Positions 1 to 6,770 of a stretch of 10,318 nt of DNA are shown here, one piece after another. A program made the translations under genes and the position numbers. Under the pieces are notes generated by a model. The model made no database searches, was not told where the DNA came from, and saw nothing but the letters and a program-made list of their open reading frames with translations. This DNA comes from Candidatus Rifleibacteriota bacterium. Lineage in GTDB: Bacteria; Riflebacteria; Ozemobacteria; Ozemobacterales; Ozemobacteraceae. The stretch spans positions 1-10,318 of the forward strand of contig JAFXRA010000022.1 of the NCBI GenBank assembly GCA_017526725.1, in the 5' to 3' direction. The number at the start of each line of letters is the position of its first letter. Position 1 is the first letter of the stretch.

Positions 1-10
1 AACATATTGT

Positions 11-89
11 AGTCAACCCATTGTCATAAACGTATAGCTTTCAGGGCTAAAGCCCATACGCTATCCTTTTTATGACAAAAGGGTAGGCT
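11..89 (+). repeat. 79-bp palindromic repeat element, copy 1
   Basis: This is an imperfect palindrome whose inner arms are TGTCATAAA (left) and TTTATGACA (right), enclosing GTATAGC and GCTAT blocks. A second copy in opposite orientation lies at 7694-7772; aligned without gaps, 72 of 79 bases agree. The tips of this copy (AGTCAAC and GTAGGCT) have lost full complementarity, so it looks like the more decayed copy. It has no coding capacity. The features suit a small non-autonomous or REP-like dispersed repeat, but no matching transposase is in the window. I do not recognise a named family. Confidence 0.8.
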
Positions 90-143
90 TTTCTTGTCTT
101 TCAATTCTTTTAAAAGCGGACAGTAGATGCGAAACTTTAATTT

Positions 144-171
144 AGAGAAAAGAGATTAGAGAAGAGAGATA
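144..171 (+). repeat. 7-bp tandem repeat tract (four units of AGAGAnn)
   Basis: Four in-phase heptads read AGAGAAA, AGAGATT, AGAGAAG, AGAGATA, giving a purine-rich tract. The same heptad (AGATAAG in another phase) recurs inverted at 365-392 and again at 7663-7690, each time about four units long. Its function is unknown. Confidence 0.6.
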
Positions 172-240
172 AGGGAATTGGCTTTTGTTTCACTACAAGT
201 CTTCTGACTTAACTTTCTACTGCTTGGCGAAATGTTCACA

Positions 241-291
241 AAAATCCCCCAGTCTACTCCGTAGACATCCCCCTTTGACAAAGGGGGTTTT
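241..291. repeat. Double hairpin with C5/G5 stems
   Basis: Two hairpins stand side by side: AGTCTAC-tcc-GTAGAC (251-266; the outermost A is unpaired) and CCCCCTTT-gac-AAAGGGGG (269-287). A second C run (246-250) could pair with the same G run in an alternative fold. On the plus strand the G run is followed by TTTT. On the minus strand, downstream of dapB, the alternative fold ends in GGGGGATTTTT, which would resemble an intrinsic terminator for dapB about 170-210 bases past its stop. The tips AGTCTAC/GTAGAC match those of the 79-bp element. It could be either a terminator or a dispersed repeat. Confidence 0.55.
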
Positions 292-364
292 AAAGGATTG
301 CACAAAATCATTGATTGCTAGAAAATGATGATTTATCAGTTAATTGCGTTTGCTAAACATTCCT

Positions 365-392
365 CTTATCTCTAGGCTCTTCTCTCTTATCT
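365..392 (-). repeat. 7-bp tandem repeat tract, inverted
   Basis: Read on the minus strand the heptads are AGATAAG, AGAGAAG, AGCCTAG, AGATAAG. It is the inverted counterpart of the 144-171 tract, with the C/G double hairpin between them. The transcript of dapB would run through it. Confidence 0.6.
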
Positions 393-455
393 CTCTCAAT
401 AAAGAGACCGCGGAGGAGAATAAGGTTGAGCAAGCAATCTGTCCGCTTACCACTC

Positions 456-1205
456 TCAGCCCTCTAACTCAAGGCCAACTCTTAGTCCTACAAATGTGCC
501 AATCTGCTTTAATGCCATTGAAATGCCTGGCATAAAGGAATCTCTGTTGCAGGTGTCATGCCTAATAGTGAGGGTCTGCCCCAAATCACCGAATATTACT
601 TCCTGATGAGCAACAAGTCCCGGCAATCTGACAGAGTGTATTGGAATAACATTAGAATCCTTTTCTTCATTCATTCTGTTTGTCGCTTCCAACATCCCCT
701 TTCTAGTCTTTATAGCTGTTCCAGAAGGTTTATCGACCTTAGTATCGTGATGAAGTTCAATTATTTCAGCAGATTTCATAAACTTAGCTGCAATCTTAGC
801 AAAATTCATCATAAGAATCGCACCAATAGCAAAATTAGGAACAATCATAATAGAAGTTCCATTTTTCCTAGCTAATTCATCAAGCTTATTCTGGTCTTCC
901 TGTAAAATACCTGTTGTCCCAATAAGAATCGGAGTCTTTGCATTCAAGCATTCAATAGCATTGCCAACAACAACTGACGGTGCAGTAAAGTCTATAACTA
1001 TATCTACCTTTGTAGAACTCAAACCTTCCTTAACGCTGCCAGATATTTTAAAATCATCTGCTGCTGTAGCGATTTCCTTAATGCTATGTCCTGCCAATTT
1101 CGGGTCTACCCCAGCAACAAGTTTATAATCAGCAAGAGAACATATATAATTAGAAAGAGTTCTTCCCATCTTTCCGCCGCAGCCAGAAACCATAATGTTT
1201 TTCAT
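456..1205 (-). CDS. dapB: 4-hydroxy-tetrahydrodipicolinate reductase
   Basis: DapB reduces 4-hydroxy-tetrahydrodipicolinate with NAD(P)H in the cytoplasmic diaminopimelate/lysine pathway, which feeds peptidoglycan and lysine. The 249-residue protein opens with the nucleotide-binding loop SGCGGKMG (7-14). It carries ILIGTTG (93-99) and the catalytic signature LHHDTKVDKPSGTA (151-164), in which His152 and Lys156 align with the E. coli catalytic His159/Lys163. The C-terminal GLRVGLE is normal for the family, so the gene is complete, if slightly short beside the 273-residue E. coli enzyme. I chose the start at 1205: GGAG lies 8 bases upstream and the protein then begins MKNIMVSG. An in-frame ATG at 1226 would place that Shine-Dalgarno inside the gene. 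A promoter lies just upstream, so it is probably transcribed on its own. No other dap gene is in the window. Confidence 0.95.
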   Translation of the reverse strand: MKNIMVSGCGGKMGRTLSNYICSLADYKLVAGVDPKLAGHSIKEIATAADDFKISGSVKEGLSSTKVDIVIDFTAPSVVVGNAIECLNAKTPILIGTTGILQEDQNKLDELARKNGTSIMIVPNFAIGAILMMNFAKIAAKFMKSAEIIELHHDTKVDKPSGTAIKTRKGMLEATNRMNEEKDSNVIPIHSVRLPGLVAHQEVIFGDLGQTLTIRHDTCNRDSFMPGISMALKQIGTFVGLRVGLELEG

Positions 1206-1246
1206 ATAATAAACTCCATAAAACAAATAATTCGGTTTTACAAAGT

Positions 1247-1255
1247 ATTATATCA
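1247..1255 (-). promoter_or_regulatory. Extended -10 promoter of dapB
   Basis: The minus strand reads TGATATAAT, a perfect extended -10 (TGn plus TATAAT). No good -35 hexamer sits 16-18 bases upstream, as is usual for extended -10 promoters. Transcription would start near 1240, leaving a leader of about 35 bases, too short for a lysine riboswitch. Confidence 0.65.
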
Positions 1256-1318
1256 CAATATGAAAAGTTCTTTATTAATCTATGTATGCAAATCTGAAGT
1301 TAAACAATGAAAATTTAC

Positions 1319-3532
1319 CTAAAATGAGTTACCAAATGAAATCAGAGCAAGTTTATCGTGGTTATAGTCGTTTGCTCCATAAGATAATTCTATCATTCCT
1401 ATTTTACTCTTCAAGGAATAAGCTGCTTCACCTCCGTAAAACTGCATATCGTTATCAAATAAATCATGTTCGTCGTTAGTAATATTCCCTCTATTTGCTC
1501 TTAAAAACAAATTCATATTTTTAGCAACTTCTCTGCGTAATTCAATACCAGTGGTAATAACATGTCTTCCACATAAATCCTGATAGCTTAGTCCATAGAA
1601 GGGAATACTGCTTTCATCATAAATGTTTTTACCGCCGAGATAAAATAATTCATGCCCAGGGACTTCATCTGATGATAATTTACCCCAGGATGCCATAACA
1701 CCTAATGTTGTCTTGCATGTCAAAGGGAGATAGCCTTTATAGTCGGCAGTATAACGAGAAAACTCATCTGTTGCCTTGTTTTTACTGAAATTTGCCTTAT
1801 CTATGGCTTTTAGATAAGTGAAATTAAATCTGTTTCCAAAACGTGGTTTGACTGCATTGTCCAAATTGTCGGTAATAATTTTACCAAAATAGCCAGAATA
1901 TTCGTAATTATCATGATTTATTCCGTTTTCAACCCTATTTATATCAGAACCCCCAAAGCGTTTCATTACTCCGCCTTTTATTATTGAAGAACTTGAAAAT
2001 CGTTTATGCAATGAAAGAGCAGTAGTAATAACCTGTTCTTTAAATTTAACATCTAACACTTTGTCATATAATGAGTTAATTCTATTTTTTCTTACGTCAA
2101 ATTCTATTTCAGAGCCAAAACCTGTTCTGGCAACTTCTGACAATTCTTCGGAAGTAGTAAATCTTGGATTATTTGCCAAAACCAAATCTATTGATGTTCT
2201 GCTTCCTGCAAAGAATTTATTTTTAATTGTTTGATTAATCAGAAACTGGGCTCCCTGACCTTCTTCGTATCTTAATCCTAGATTGTGTTCATAAGCTTCT
2301 GAAGTTTTAACAATGTAAATTAATTTATTATCATTATTATTTATAGGAATTATTTTAAAATAAGCTTTTGAAATTAAGCCTGTTCCTAGCATTCTTTCAG
2401 CTACTTTTTTAATTTCTTTCAAACTCAATTCTTTTTTATTTAATTCGCCTATTTTATGAAAAAGGTAGTCTGTGTTCGATTTTTCTGCTCCTTCAATTTC
2501 TATTGAAGAAAAATGCATTTTTACGTTTTCATCGTAATCAGGAATACTTATTCCTTTATTATCCAAGTCTTTGCACATTTCGGCAAGCTTTGCCAATTCC
2601 TCTTTGTGAGATTCACAGGCAACTTCTCCGCTTTTGATTATAGCAGGTATGTTTTTAAACGAAAATGTTGCAAATGTTTTCATGTCTGGCTCAATAAAAA
2701 TATCACAGGCATTAACTTGATTTTCCATGTCTTGTTCGTTCAAAAAACTTACACACTGTGCCAATATTGATGGCATGCTGTTTAATTCACGACGTTTACT
2801 CAACGGAGAGCCCACATTTACGCCGATTATTATATCTGCTCCTAAGGCTTTTAATTCTTTTGCTGGAAGATTGCTTACAATTCCGCCATCTACGAGCAGC
2901 ATACCGTCGTATTCAGCGGGTCTGAATACCATAGGGTAAGACATACTGCATCTAACCGCTTCAGGCAAATACCCTTTGGTTATGGTAACTGGTTCACCCG
3001 TTTCAAGGTTTGTAGCAACACAGGCAAAAGAACGTTTCAACTTGGAAAAATCCTCAATATTATGTGCAGGAACACATAATTCACTGAGTTTTATCATTAT
3101 GAGATTGCCGTCTATTAGACCAGATGCTGGTTTCCCGACTTCGCTCTTAAAAAAGTATCTTCCATCTTTGGAACGTTCAAAACTATCCATTCTACGGTGA
3201 TCTAAGTTTTCTGAAAGCAGTTTTCTCCAATTTAAGTCGCTCAGCATTTTTTCTATCTGGTCTGGAGAATAACCTGTAGCATAGAGTGCACCGACAAAAG
3301 ACCCCATGCTTGTACCGCAAACCATATCTACTTTAATTCCAGCTTTTTCTATTGCTTTCAGAGCACCGATATGAGCAAGACCTTTGGCGCCGCCGCCGCT
3401 TAAAACCAAACCTATTTTAGGCCTTTTAACCCGATCTGCTTTTTTCTCAATACTCTCAGTTGTTTGTGCACAAGAATTTTTGGTGAACGCTATTATAATC
3501 AATATAAGAAGAAGATAATTCTTTAATTTCAC
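1319..3532 (-). CDS. Patatin-like outer-membrane phospholipase (type Vd autotransporter architecture)
   Basis: The predicted role is a lipid acyl hydrolase (phospholipase A type) carried to the cell surface by its own barrel. The 737 residues run: signal peptide 1-22 (hydrophobic core 7-16, probable cleavage SCA|Q); patatin domain about 38-320; one POTRA-like segment about 340-418; beta-strand-rich barrel from about 420 to a terminal Phe. The active site is intact: oxyanion loop GGGAKG (46-51), nucleophile Ser75 in GTSMG, and dyad Asp215 in DGG. Length and domain order match PlpD of Pseudomonas and FplA of Fusobacterium. The start codon is GTG at 3532; it is required because the next Met is residue 70, beyond the signal peptide and oxyanion loop. 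The only ribosome-binding candidate is a weak GAGA 9 bases upstream, which is part of an 80-bp palindrome. The gene follows dut after 107 bases, and no clear promoter of its own was found. Whether the passenger is released or stays attached cannot be told. Confidence 0.9.
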   Translation of the reverse strand: MKLKNYLLLILIIIAFTKNSCAQTTESIEKKADRVKRPKIGLVLSGGGAKGLAHIGALKAIEKAGIKVDMVCGTSMGSFVGALYATGYSPDQIEKMLSDLNWRKLLSENLDHRRMDSFERSKDGRYFFKSEVGKPASGLIDGNLIMIKLSELCVPAHNIEDFSKLKRSFACVATNLETGEPVTITKGYLPEAVRCSMSYPMVFRPAEYDGMLLVDGGIVSNLPAKELKALGADIIIGVNVGSPLSKRRELNSMPSILAQCVSFLNEQDMENQVNACDIFIEPDMKTFATFSFKNIPAIIKSGEVACESHKEELAKLAEMCKDLDNKGISIPDYDENVKMHFSSIEIEGAEKSNTDYLFHKIGELNKKELSLKEIKKVAERMLGTGLISKAYFKIIPINNNDNKLIYIVKTSEAYEHNLGLRYEEGQGAQFLINQTIKNKFFAGSRTSIDLVLANNPRFTTSEELSEVARTGFGSEIEFDVRKNRINSLYDKVLDVKFKEQVITTALSLHKRFSSSSIIKGGVMKRFGGSDINRVENGINHDNYEYSGYFGKIITDNLDNAVKPRFGNRFNFTYLKAIDKANFSKNKATDEFSRYTADYKGYLPLTCKTTLGVMASWGKLSSDEVPGHELFYLGGKNIYDESSIPFYGLSYQDLCGRHVITTGIELRREVAKNMNLFLRANRGNITNDEHDLFDNDMQFYGGEAAYSLKSKIGMIELSYGANDYNHDKLALISFGNSF

Positions 3533-3540
3533 TTATAATT

Positions 3541-3620
3541 GTCTCATTTTGTAAATTAGATAGATGTTGTCGATATTCAATGTAATATCGACAACAACTA
3601 GTAATTTATCAATATGAGAC
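3541..3620 (-). repeat. 80-bp palindrome between dut and the patatin gene
   Basis: Two 37-base arms (3541-3577 and 3584-3620) flank a 6-base loop; 29 of 37 positions pair without gaps. The inner 13 bases TGTTGTCGATATT/AATATCGACAACA are perfect, and so are the outer tips GTCTCAT/ATGAGAC. There is no T-run after the hairpin on the minus strand, so it is not a standard terminator. Its sequence is unrelated to the 79-bp element, though the size is almost equal. In the message the distal tip contains the only Shine-Dalgarno-like bases of the patatin gene, so folding could limit its translation. It may be a mobile-repeat insertion, an mRNA-processing hairpin, or both. Confidence 0.75.
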
Positions 3621-3639
3621 TTTTCGATAGCTTAGCAAT

Positions 3640-4071
3640 CTACTTTACACCGGTTGAACCGAAACCGCCTTCACCACGACTAGTTTCGTCTAGTTCCTTT
3701 ACTTCTTTAAAATCAACCTGAGTAACTTTTGCAAACACCATCTGTGCTATTCGCATTCCAGGCTCAATAACGAAATCATTTTTGCCATGATTAATAAGAA
3801 TAACACAGATTTCACCGCGATAATCACTGTCTATGGTACCTGGAGCATTCAGAACAGTTACCCCATACTTAGCAGCTAAACCAGATCGAGGTCTAACCTG
3901 AGCTTCCAAGCCCATAGGCATAGAAATTCTAATTCCAGTAGGAACTTTTTCAAATTCCCCAGATTTAATTGTAACAGCCTTTGAGGCGCACAAATCATAG
4001 CCAGCAGCGCCAGGAGTCGCCATTACTGGCATTTTTGAATCATTAATTTGAATTAATACTTCATTGTTCAA
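3640..4071 (-). CDS. dut: dUTP diphosphatase (trimeric dUTPase)
   Basis: Dut hydrolyses dUTP to dUMP and pyrophosphate, which keeps uracil out of DNA and feeds dTMP synthesis. All five motifs of the homotrimeric family are present in 143 residues: AAGYDLCA (22-29), PRSGLA (61-66), GTIDSDYRG (78-86) with catalytic Asp81 and Tyr84, RIAQMVF, and the C-terminal RGEGGFGSTG (132-141) that closes over the substrate. The start is TTG at 4071. The nearby ATG at 4064-4066 is out of frame, and the next in-frame Met (residue 14) would delete the first beta strand. AAGGA lies 11 bases upstream of the TTG. The first 11 bases overlap the end of the aminotransferase gene, so translation is probably coupled to it. 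TTG initiation plus overlap suggests modest expression tied to the upstream gene. Confidence 0.95.
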   Translation of the reverse strand: MNNEVLIQINDSKMPVMATPGAAGYDLCASKAVTIKSGEFEKVPTGIRISMPMGLEAQVRPRSGLAAKYGVTVLNAPGTIDSDYRGEICVILINHGKNDFVIEPGMRIAQMVFAKVTQVDFKEVKELDETSRGEGGFGSTGVK

Positions 4072-5260
4072 TTTTTTGATATTCCTTTATCGCTTCGCCT
4101 AGTATTTCCATGGCTTTTACAAGCTTAGGAACTTCTAAAACATAGCTTATTCGTATTTCATTTACACCTAGACCCGGAGTAGCATAGAAGCCTTGGGCAG
4201 GAGCTACAAGAACTGATTCACCCTTATAGTTAAAATCTGTCAGAAGCCATTTAGCAAAGTTTTCTGCATTCTTAATAGGAAGTTTTGCGATACAGTAAAA
4301 AGCGCCACCAGGAACTTCACAAATTACTCCCGGTATTTTTTTCAATCCAGCCATGGTTGCATCACGTCTTTGCTGGTATTCTTTTAAAATAGGTTCAAAA
4401 TAGGAAGCATCCATTTCAGCACCTGCTTGAGCACCGACCTGTTCAATAGTTGGTGAGCTAAGTCTTGCCTGAGCAAACTTTAAGACAACTTCCATAACAT
4501 CTTTGTTATGACTTGCAACTAAACCGATTCTTGCACCGCAAACAGAATATCTTTTTGAAACAGAATCTACAAGTATAACTTTATTGGCTATTTTTCCCAA
4601 TTCCATTATAGAAGAATGTTTCTGACCATCATAAACAAATTCTCTGTAAACTTCATCTGAAATCAAGAACAAATCATGCTTTTCAGCTATTTCTGCCAGC
4701 ATATTGAGTTCATCAACAGTATAAGCAGTTCCTGTAGGATTGTTTGGATTACAGATTAATATACCTTTTGTTTTTGGAGTAATAACAGCTTCAATTGCTT
4801 CTTTTGAAGGCAGATGGAAGCCATTTTCCGGGTATGTTCTTACAGCTTTTAAATTTACGCCTGTTTCTGTTGCAATTCCACCATAGTTGGTATAGAAAGG
4901 TTCGAACACTACAAGTTCATCACCCACATCACAAATTGCCATCATAGCAAAAAATAATGCTTCACTGCCAGAAGTAGTAACATTTATTTCTTCAGGCTTC
5001 AGATTTATATTAATTCTTGCATAGTAATTCACAAAAGCTTGTATAAGGCCATCTTCACCTTGAGATGGAGAATAAGCCAGCACCTTGGTATCATAATTCT
5101 TCATTGCATCTAATATTGGAGCAGGTGTTGGAATATCTGGTTGGCCAATATTCAATGGATAAACAGTAATTCCTTTTGCTCTTGCTTTATTCGCAAATGA
5201 AATAAGCTTACGAATTGGAGAAGCCTGCATTACTCGTGCACGATTTGATACTTTTGTCAT
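4061..5260 (-). CDS. Class I/II pyridoxal-phosphate aminotransferase (aspartate aminotransferase-like)
   Basis: This 399-residue fold-type I transaminase moves an amino group between an amino acid and a 2-oxo acid in the cytoplasm. Visible cofactor residues are Asn174 in CNPNNPTG, Asp202 and Tyr205 in SDEVY, the Schiff-base Lys236 in DSVSKRYSVCGARIG, and Arg244 for the phosphate. Arg370 in NEIRISY is the expected ligand for the substrate alpha-carboxylate. The opening SPIRKL and the GQPDIPTP segment are typical of the AspC/PatA-like branch. Substrate is not decided by sequence alone: aspartate, aromatic or other amino acids are possible. It does not look like LL-diaminopimelate aminotransferase despite dapB nearby. 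The ATG at 5260 is preceded by AAAGGG with 7-base spacing. It is first in a likely transcript with dut. Confidence 0.9.
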   Translation of the reverse strand: MTKVSNRARVMQASPIRKLISFANKARAKGITVYPLNIGQPDIPTPAPILDAMKNYDTKVLAYSPSQGEDGLIQAFVNYYARININLKPEEINVTTSGSEALFFAMMAICDVGDELVVFEPFYTNYGGIATETGVNLKAVRTYPENGFHLPSKEAIEAVITPKTKGILICNPNNPTGTAYTVDELNMLAEIAEKHDLFLISDEVYREFVYDGQKHSSIMELGKIANKVILVDSVSKRYSVCGARIGLVASHNKDVMEVVLKFAQARLSSPTIEQVGAQAGAEMDASYFEPILKEYQQRRDATMAGLKKIPGVICEVPGGAFYCIAKLPIKNAENFAKWLLTDFNYKGESVLVAPAQGFYATPGLGVNEIRISYVLEVPKLVKAMEILGEAIKEYQKIEQ

Positions 5261-5366
5261 ATTAGAACCCTTTCAATAATTCATTCCCTTGATATTCTTT
5301 CTTTATTTCTCAACATAACAAACTCTTTAAATGAGATTGTTATTGTACACACTTTCATTACTTGCT

Positions 5367-5395
5367 ATTCTAGCAGATTCAAAAAATAGTTGCAA
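5367..5395 (-). promoter_or_regulatory. Promoter of the aminotransferase-dut transcript
   Basis: On the minus strand TTGCAA (5390-5395) and TAGAAT (5367-5372) are separated by exactly 17 bases, and TGC directly before the -10 adds the extended element. Transcription would start near 5360, giving a leader of about 100 bases. A second, weaker candidate (TACAAT) lies closer to the gene. Confidence 0.6.
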
Positions 5396-5450
5396 TAATG
5401 AAATATTTTATCTGCTTAATAAAGGTTAACTTTCTAATTTATTTTAAAAA

Positions 5451-5459
5451 TGATATAAT
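5451..5459 (+). promoter_or_regulatory. Extended -10 promoter of the secreted propeller gene
   Basis: TGATATAAT is identical to the dapB -10 region. The -35 region is poor (TTTCTA at 17-base spacing). The start would be near 5466, leaving a leader of only about 20 bases that carries the GGAG ribosome binding site. Confidence 0.65.
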
Positions 5460-5486
5460 GTAATAAATCCATTAGGAGAAAAAATA

Positions 5487-6446
5487 ATGAAATCTTACAA
5501 AATTGGCTTTTCAACGCTTTTCATCTCTCTAGCAGCTTCTATATCTTTATATGCTTTTGACATCTCATTAGGAGATAATGAAAACAGCCTTGGAATAAAA
5601 GTTGACCATAAAGTTGATGAGCCTTTTGGCAAGCCGCTTCCCTGGGGGCCAGCTTCTGTAAGATTTTCAGGAAACAGCCTCTGGGCTGCTGATACTCTGA
5701 AAAACAGAATTGTTGAATACGATCTAAATGGAACCTATAAAAATGCTATTAAACTAAATCTGCCAGATTACTCTACAATAGGCGATTTTTGCTTTGGCTA
5801 TTATGGGAAAAAGCAAGAAAAAGCTCTCTACGTCTGTGATGATGACAATCCAATTATATATGTATTTAATTCATCCGGGAAAAAAATCGGCCAATTTGGT
5901 TCCGTTGACAAAAAAACAATACTTATCAAACCCCATAGAATCGAATTTTATGACGGGAATATTTATGTATTAGATACAGGCCGCAGCAATATTTTTGTTT
6001 ATAATACTAAGTTCTATCAGGGAAAAGCTATAGTTACCTACAGTAATAATTTTGCTATAGAAAACGACACTTTAATTCACATAGTTACCTCAAAAAAGAA
6101 AAAAAGCATAGAATTGTATAATCTTAAAACCAATGATAGACAATACTATGAATTGGATTACCCTGAAGATGCCGAAATTGATTTTATCTCTGCCAATCAA
6201 GACCTGGCATTTATCGGCGATGTAGTTTTTAATGAAGGTGCCAATAAAGCTCAGTATCAGATTATACAAGTTGATAAAAACAAAAACTTTATAAAACTTA
6301 ATACAGATTATCCTGTAAGTTTTATGGTTAAATCTTTTATTAAAGATAAATCAGGCAAATTATATCAGATAAAATTCGATGAAAGCAAACCCAATAAGCT
6401 GACTATAGACAAATTACCTGAAAATTTCAAAGAATCTGAAGGCTGA
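5487..6446 (+). CDS. Secreted NHL/beta-propeller-like protein of unknown function
   Basis: I do not recognise a specific family. The 319-residue product starts with a signal peptide (1-23, probable cleavage LYA|F), so it should be periplasmic, surface or secreted; there is no lipobox Cys. Three NHL-like strand repeats are visible: 55-82 (LWAADTLKNRIVEYDLNG), 113-138 (LYVCDDDNPIIYVFNSSG) and 149-176 (IYVLDTGRSNIFVYN). Each has the pattern hydrophobic-V/A-D-x3-5-I-x-V/E-Y/F. The second half (about 185-319) keeps beta-rich, Lys-rich sequence with weaker repeats, suggesting a five- or six-bladed propeller. No catalytic motif is evident, so binding or scaffolding is likely. TAGGAG sits 8 bases before the ATG. 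It is divergent from the aminotransferase gene, with its own promoter, and ends 39 bases from a convergent gene without a clear terminator. Confidence 0.75.
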   Translation: MKSYKIGFSTLFISLAASISLYAFDISLGDNENSLGIKVDHKVDEPFGKPLPWGPASVRFSGNSLWAADTLKNRIVEYDLNGTYKNAIKLNLPDYSTIGDFCFGYYGKKQEKALYVCDDDNPIIYVFNSSGKKIGQFGSVDKKTILIKPHRIEFYDGNIYVLDTGRSNIFVYNTKFYQGKAIVTYSNNFAIENDTLIHIVTSKKKKSIELYNLKTNDRQYYELDYPEDAEIDFISANQDLAFIGDVVFNEGANKAQYQIIQVDKNKNFIKLNTDYPVSFMVKSFIKDKSGKLYQIKFDESKPNKLTIDKLPENFKESEG

Positions 6447-6485
6447 TTAAATATCAGTATTTTATTATATAAATCTCTTTCTTAA

Positions 6486-6770
6486 TTAATCACGCTGTTC
6501 AACATCATCACCAGCATTAGAATCAGTTTCTGATCCTTCTGCTGAATCTGTTTTTAAAACCTGTTCCAAGGGATTTGGACCTTCTTCTTCTGAAGCAGCT
6601 TCTTTTTTAAGTTTTTCATCCGGTTTTACAAAAAATAGAATAAACAGGAATATCAAAACCAGAATAATATCAACAGCATAGCTAAACCATTCAGGAACGT
6701 CATTCAATTTAGCTGTTGAAGTAGCAACCAGAGTAGAAGTAGCAATCGCTGTATATGTCGCAATTTCCAT
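6486..6770 (-). CDS. Small single-pass membrane protein with acidic tail
   Basis: Function unknown. From the ATG at 6770 the product has 94 residues: a Thr/Ala-rich N-terminus, one strong membrane helix (about 31-48, core DIILVLIFLFILFFV), a short basic stretch (DEKLKK), then an acidic, Ser/Glu/Asp-rich low-complexity tail to the end. The positive charges next to the helix suggest the tail is cytoplasmic. I chose 6770 over an in-frame ATG at 6815 because it overlaps the creatininase stop as TAATG and has GGAGGA 11 bases upstream; the longer form would lie inside the creatininase gene and lacks such a site. Tight coupling implies the two proteins are made together, perhaps with this one as a membrane partner, but nothing shows that directly. 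Confidence 0.7.
   Translation of the reverse strand: MEIATYTAIATSTLVATSTAKLNDVPEWFSYAVDIILVLIFLFILFFVKPDEKLKKEAASEEEGPNPLEQVLKTDSAEGSETDSNAGDDVEQRD

Larger units (their letters stand above)
1..455. other. Gene-free repeat-rich region downstream of dapB
   Basis: No credible coding sequence is visible here; the short open frames have no ribosome binding site and overlap repeats or dapB in the opposite sense. What it holds is a 79-bp palindromic element (11-89), two tracts of a 7-bp tandem repeat in opposite orientation (144-171 and 365-392), a double hairpin with runs of C and G (241-291), and a 10-bp perfect inverted pair AAGCGGACAG/CTGTCCGCTT at 114-123 and 439-448. dapB transcription enters from the right, so some of these hairpins may end or stabilise its message. 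Confidence 0.75.

Noticed and set aside
344..535. Open frame of 63 codons on the plus strand
   Set aside because: It crosses the heptad tract and the end of dapB in the opposite sense, has no ribosome binding site and shows no recognisable protein features.
1206..1318. Lysine riboswitch upstream of dapB
   Set aside because: The predicted leader is about 35 bases and the whole gap only 113, too short for the known lysine riboswitch, and no complex fold was seen.
3541..3620. Intrinsic terminator after dut
   Set aside because: The hairpin is strong but no T-run follows it on the minus strand, and its stem is AT-rich and far longer than usual.
4061..5260. LL-diaminopimelate aminotransferase (DapL), suggested by dapB in the same region
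   Set aside because: The N-terminal and active-site surroundings resemble the AspC/PatA-like branch, and dapB is separately promoted and two genes away.
6447..6485. Terminator between the propeller gene and the small membrane-protein gene
   Set aside because: Only a weak AT-rich dyad is visible, without a GC stem or a clear T-run.
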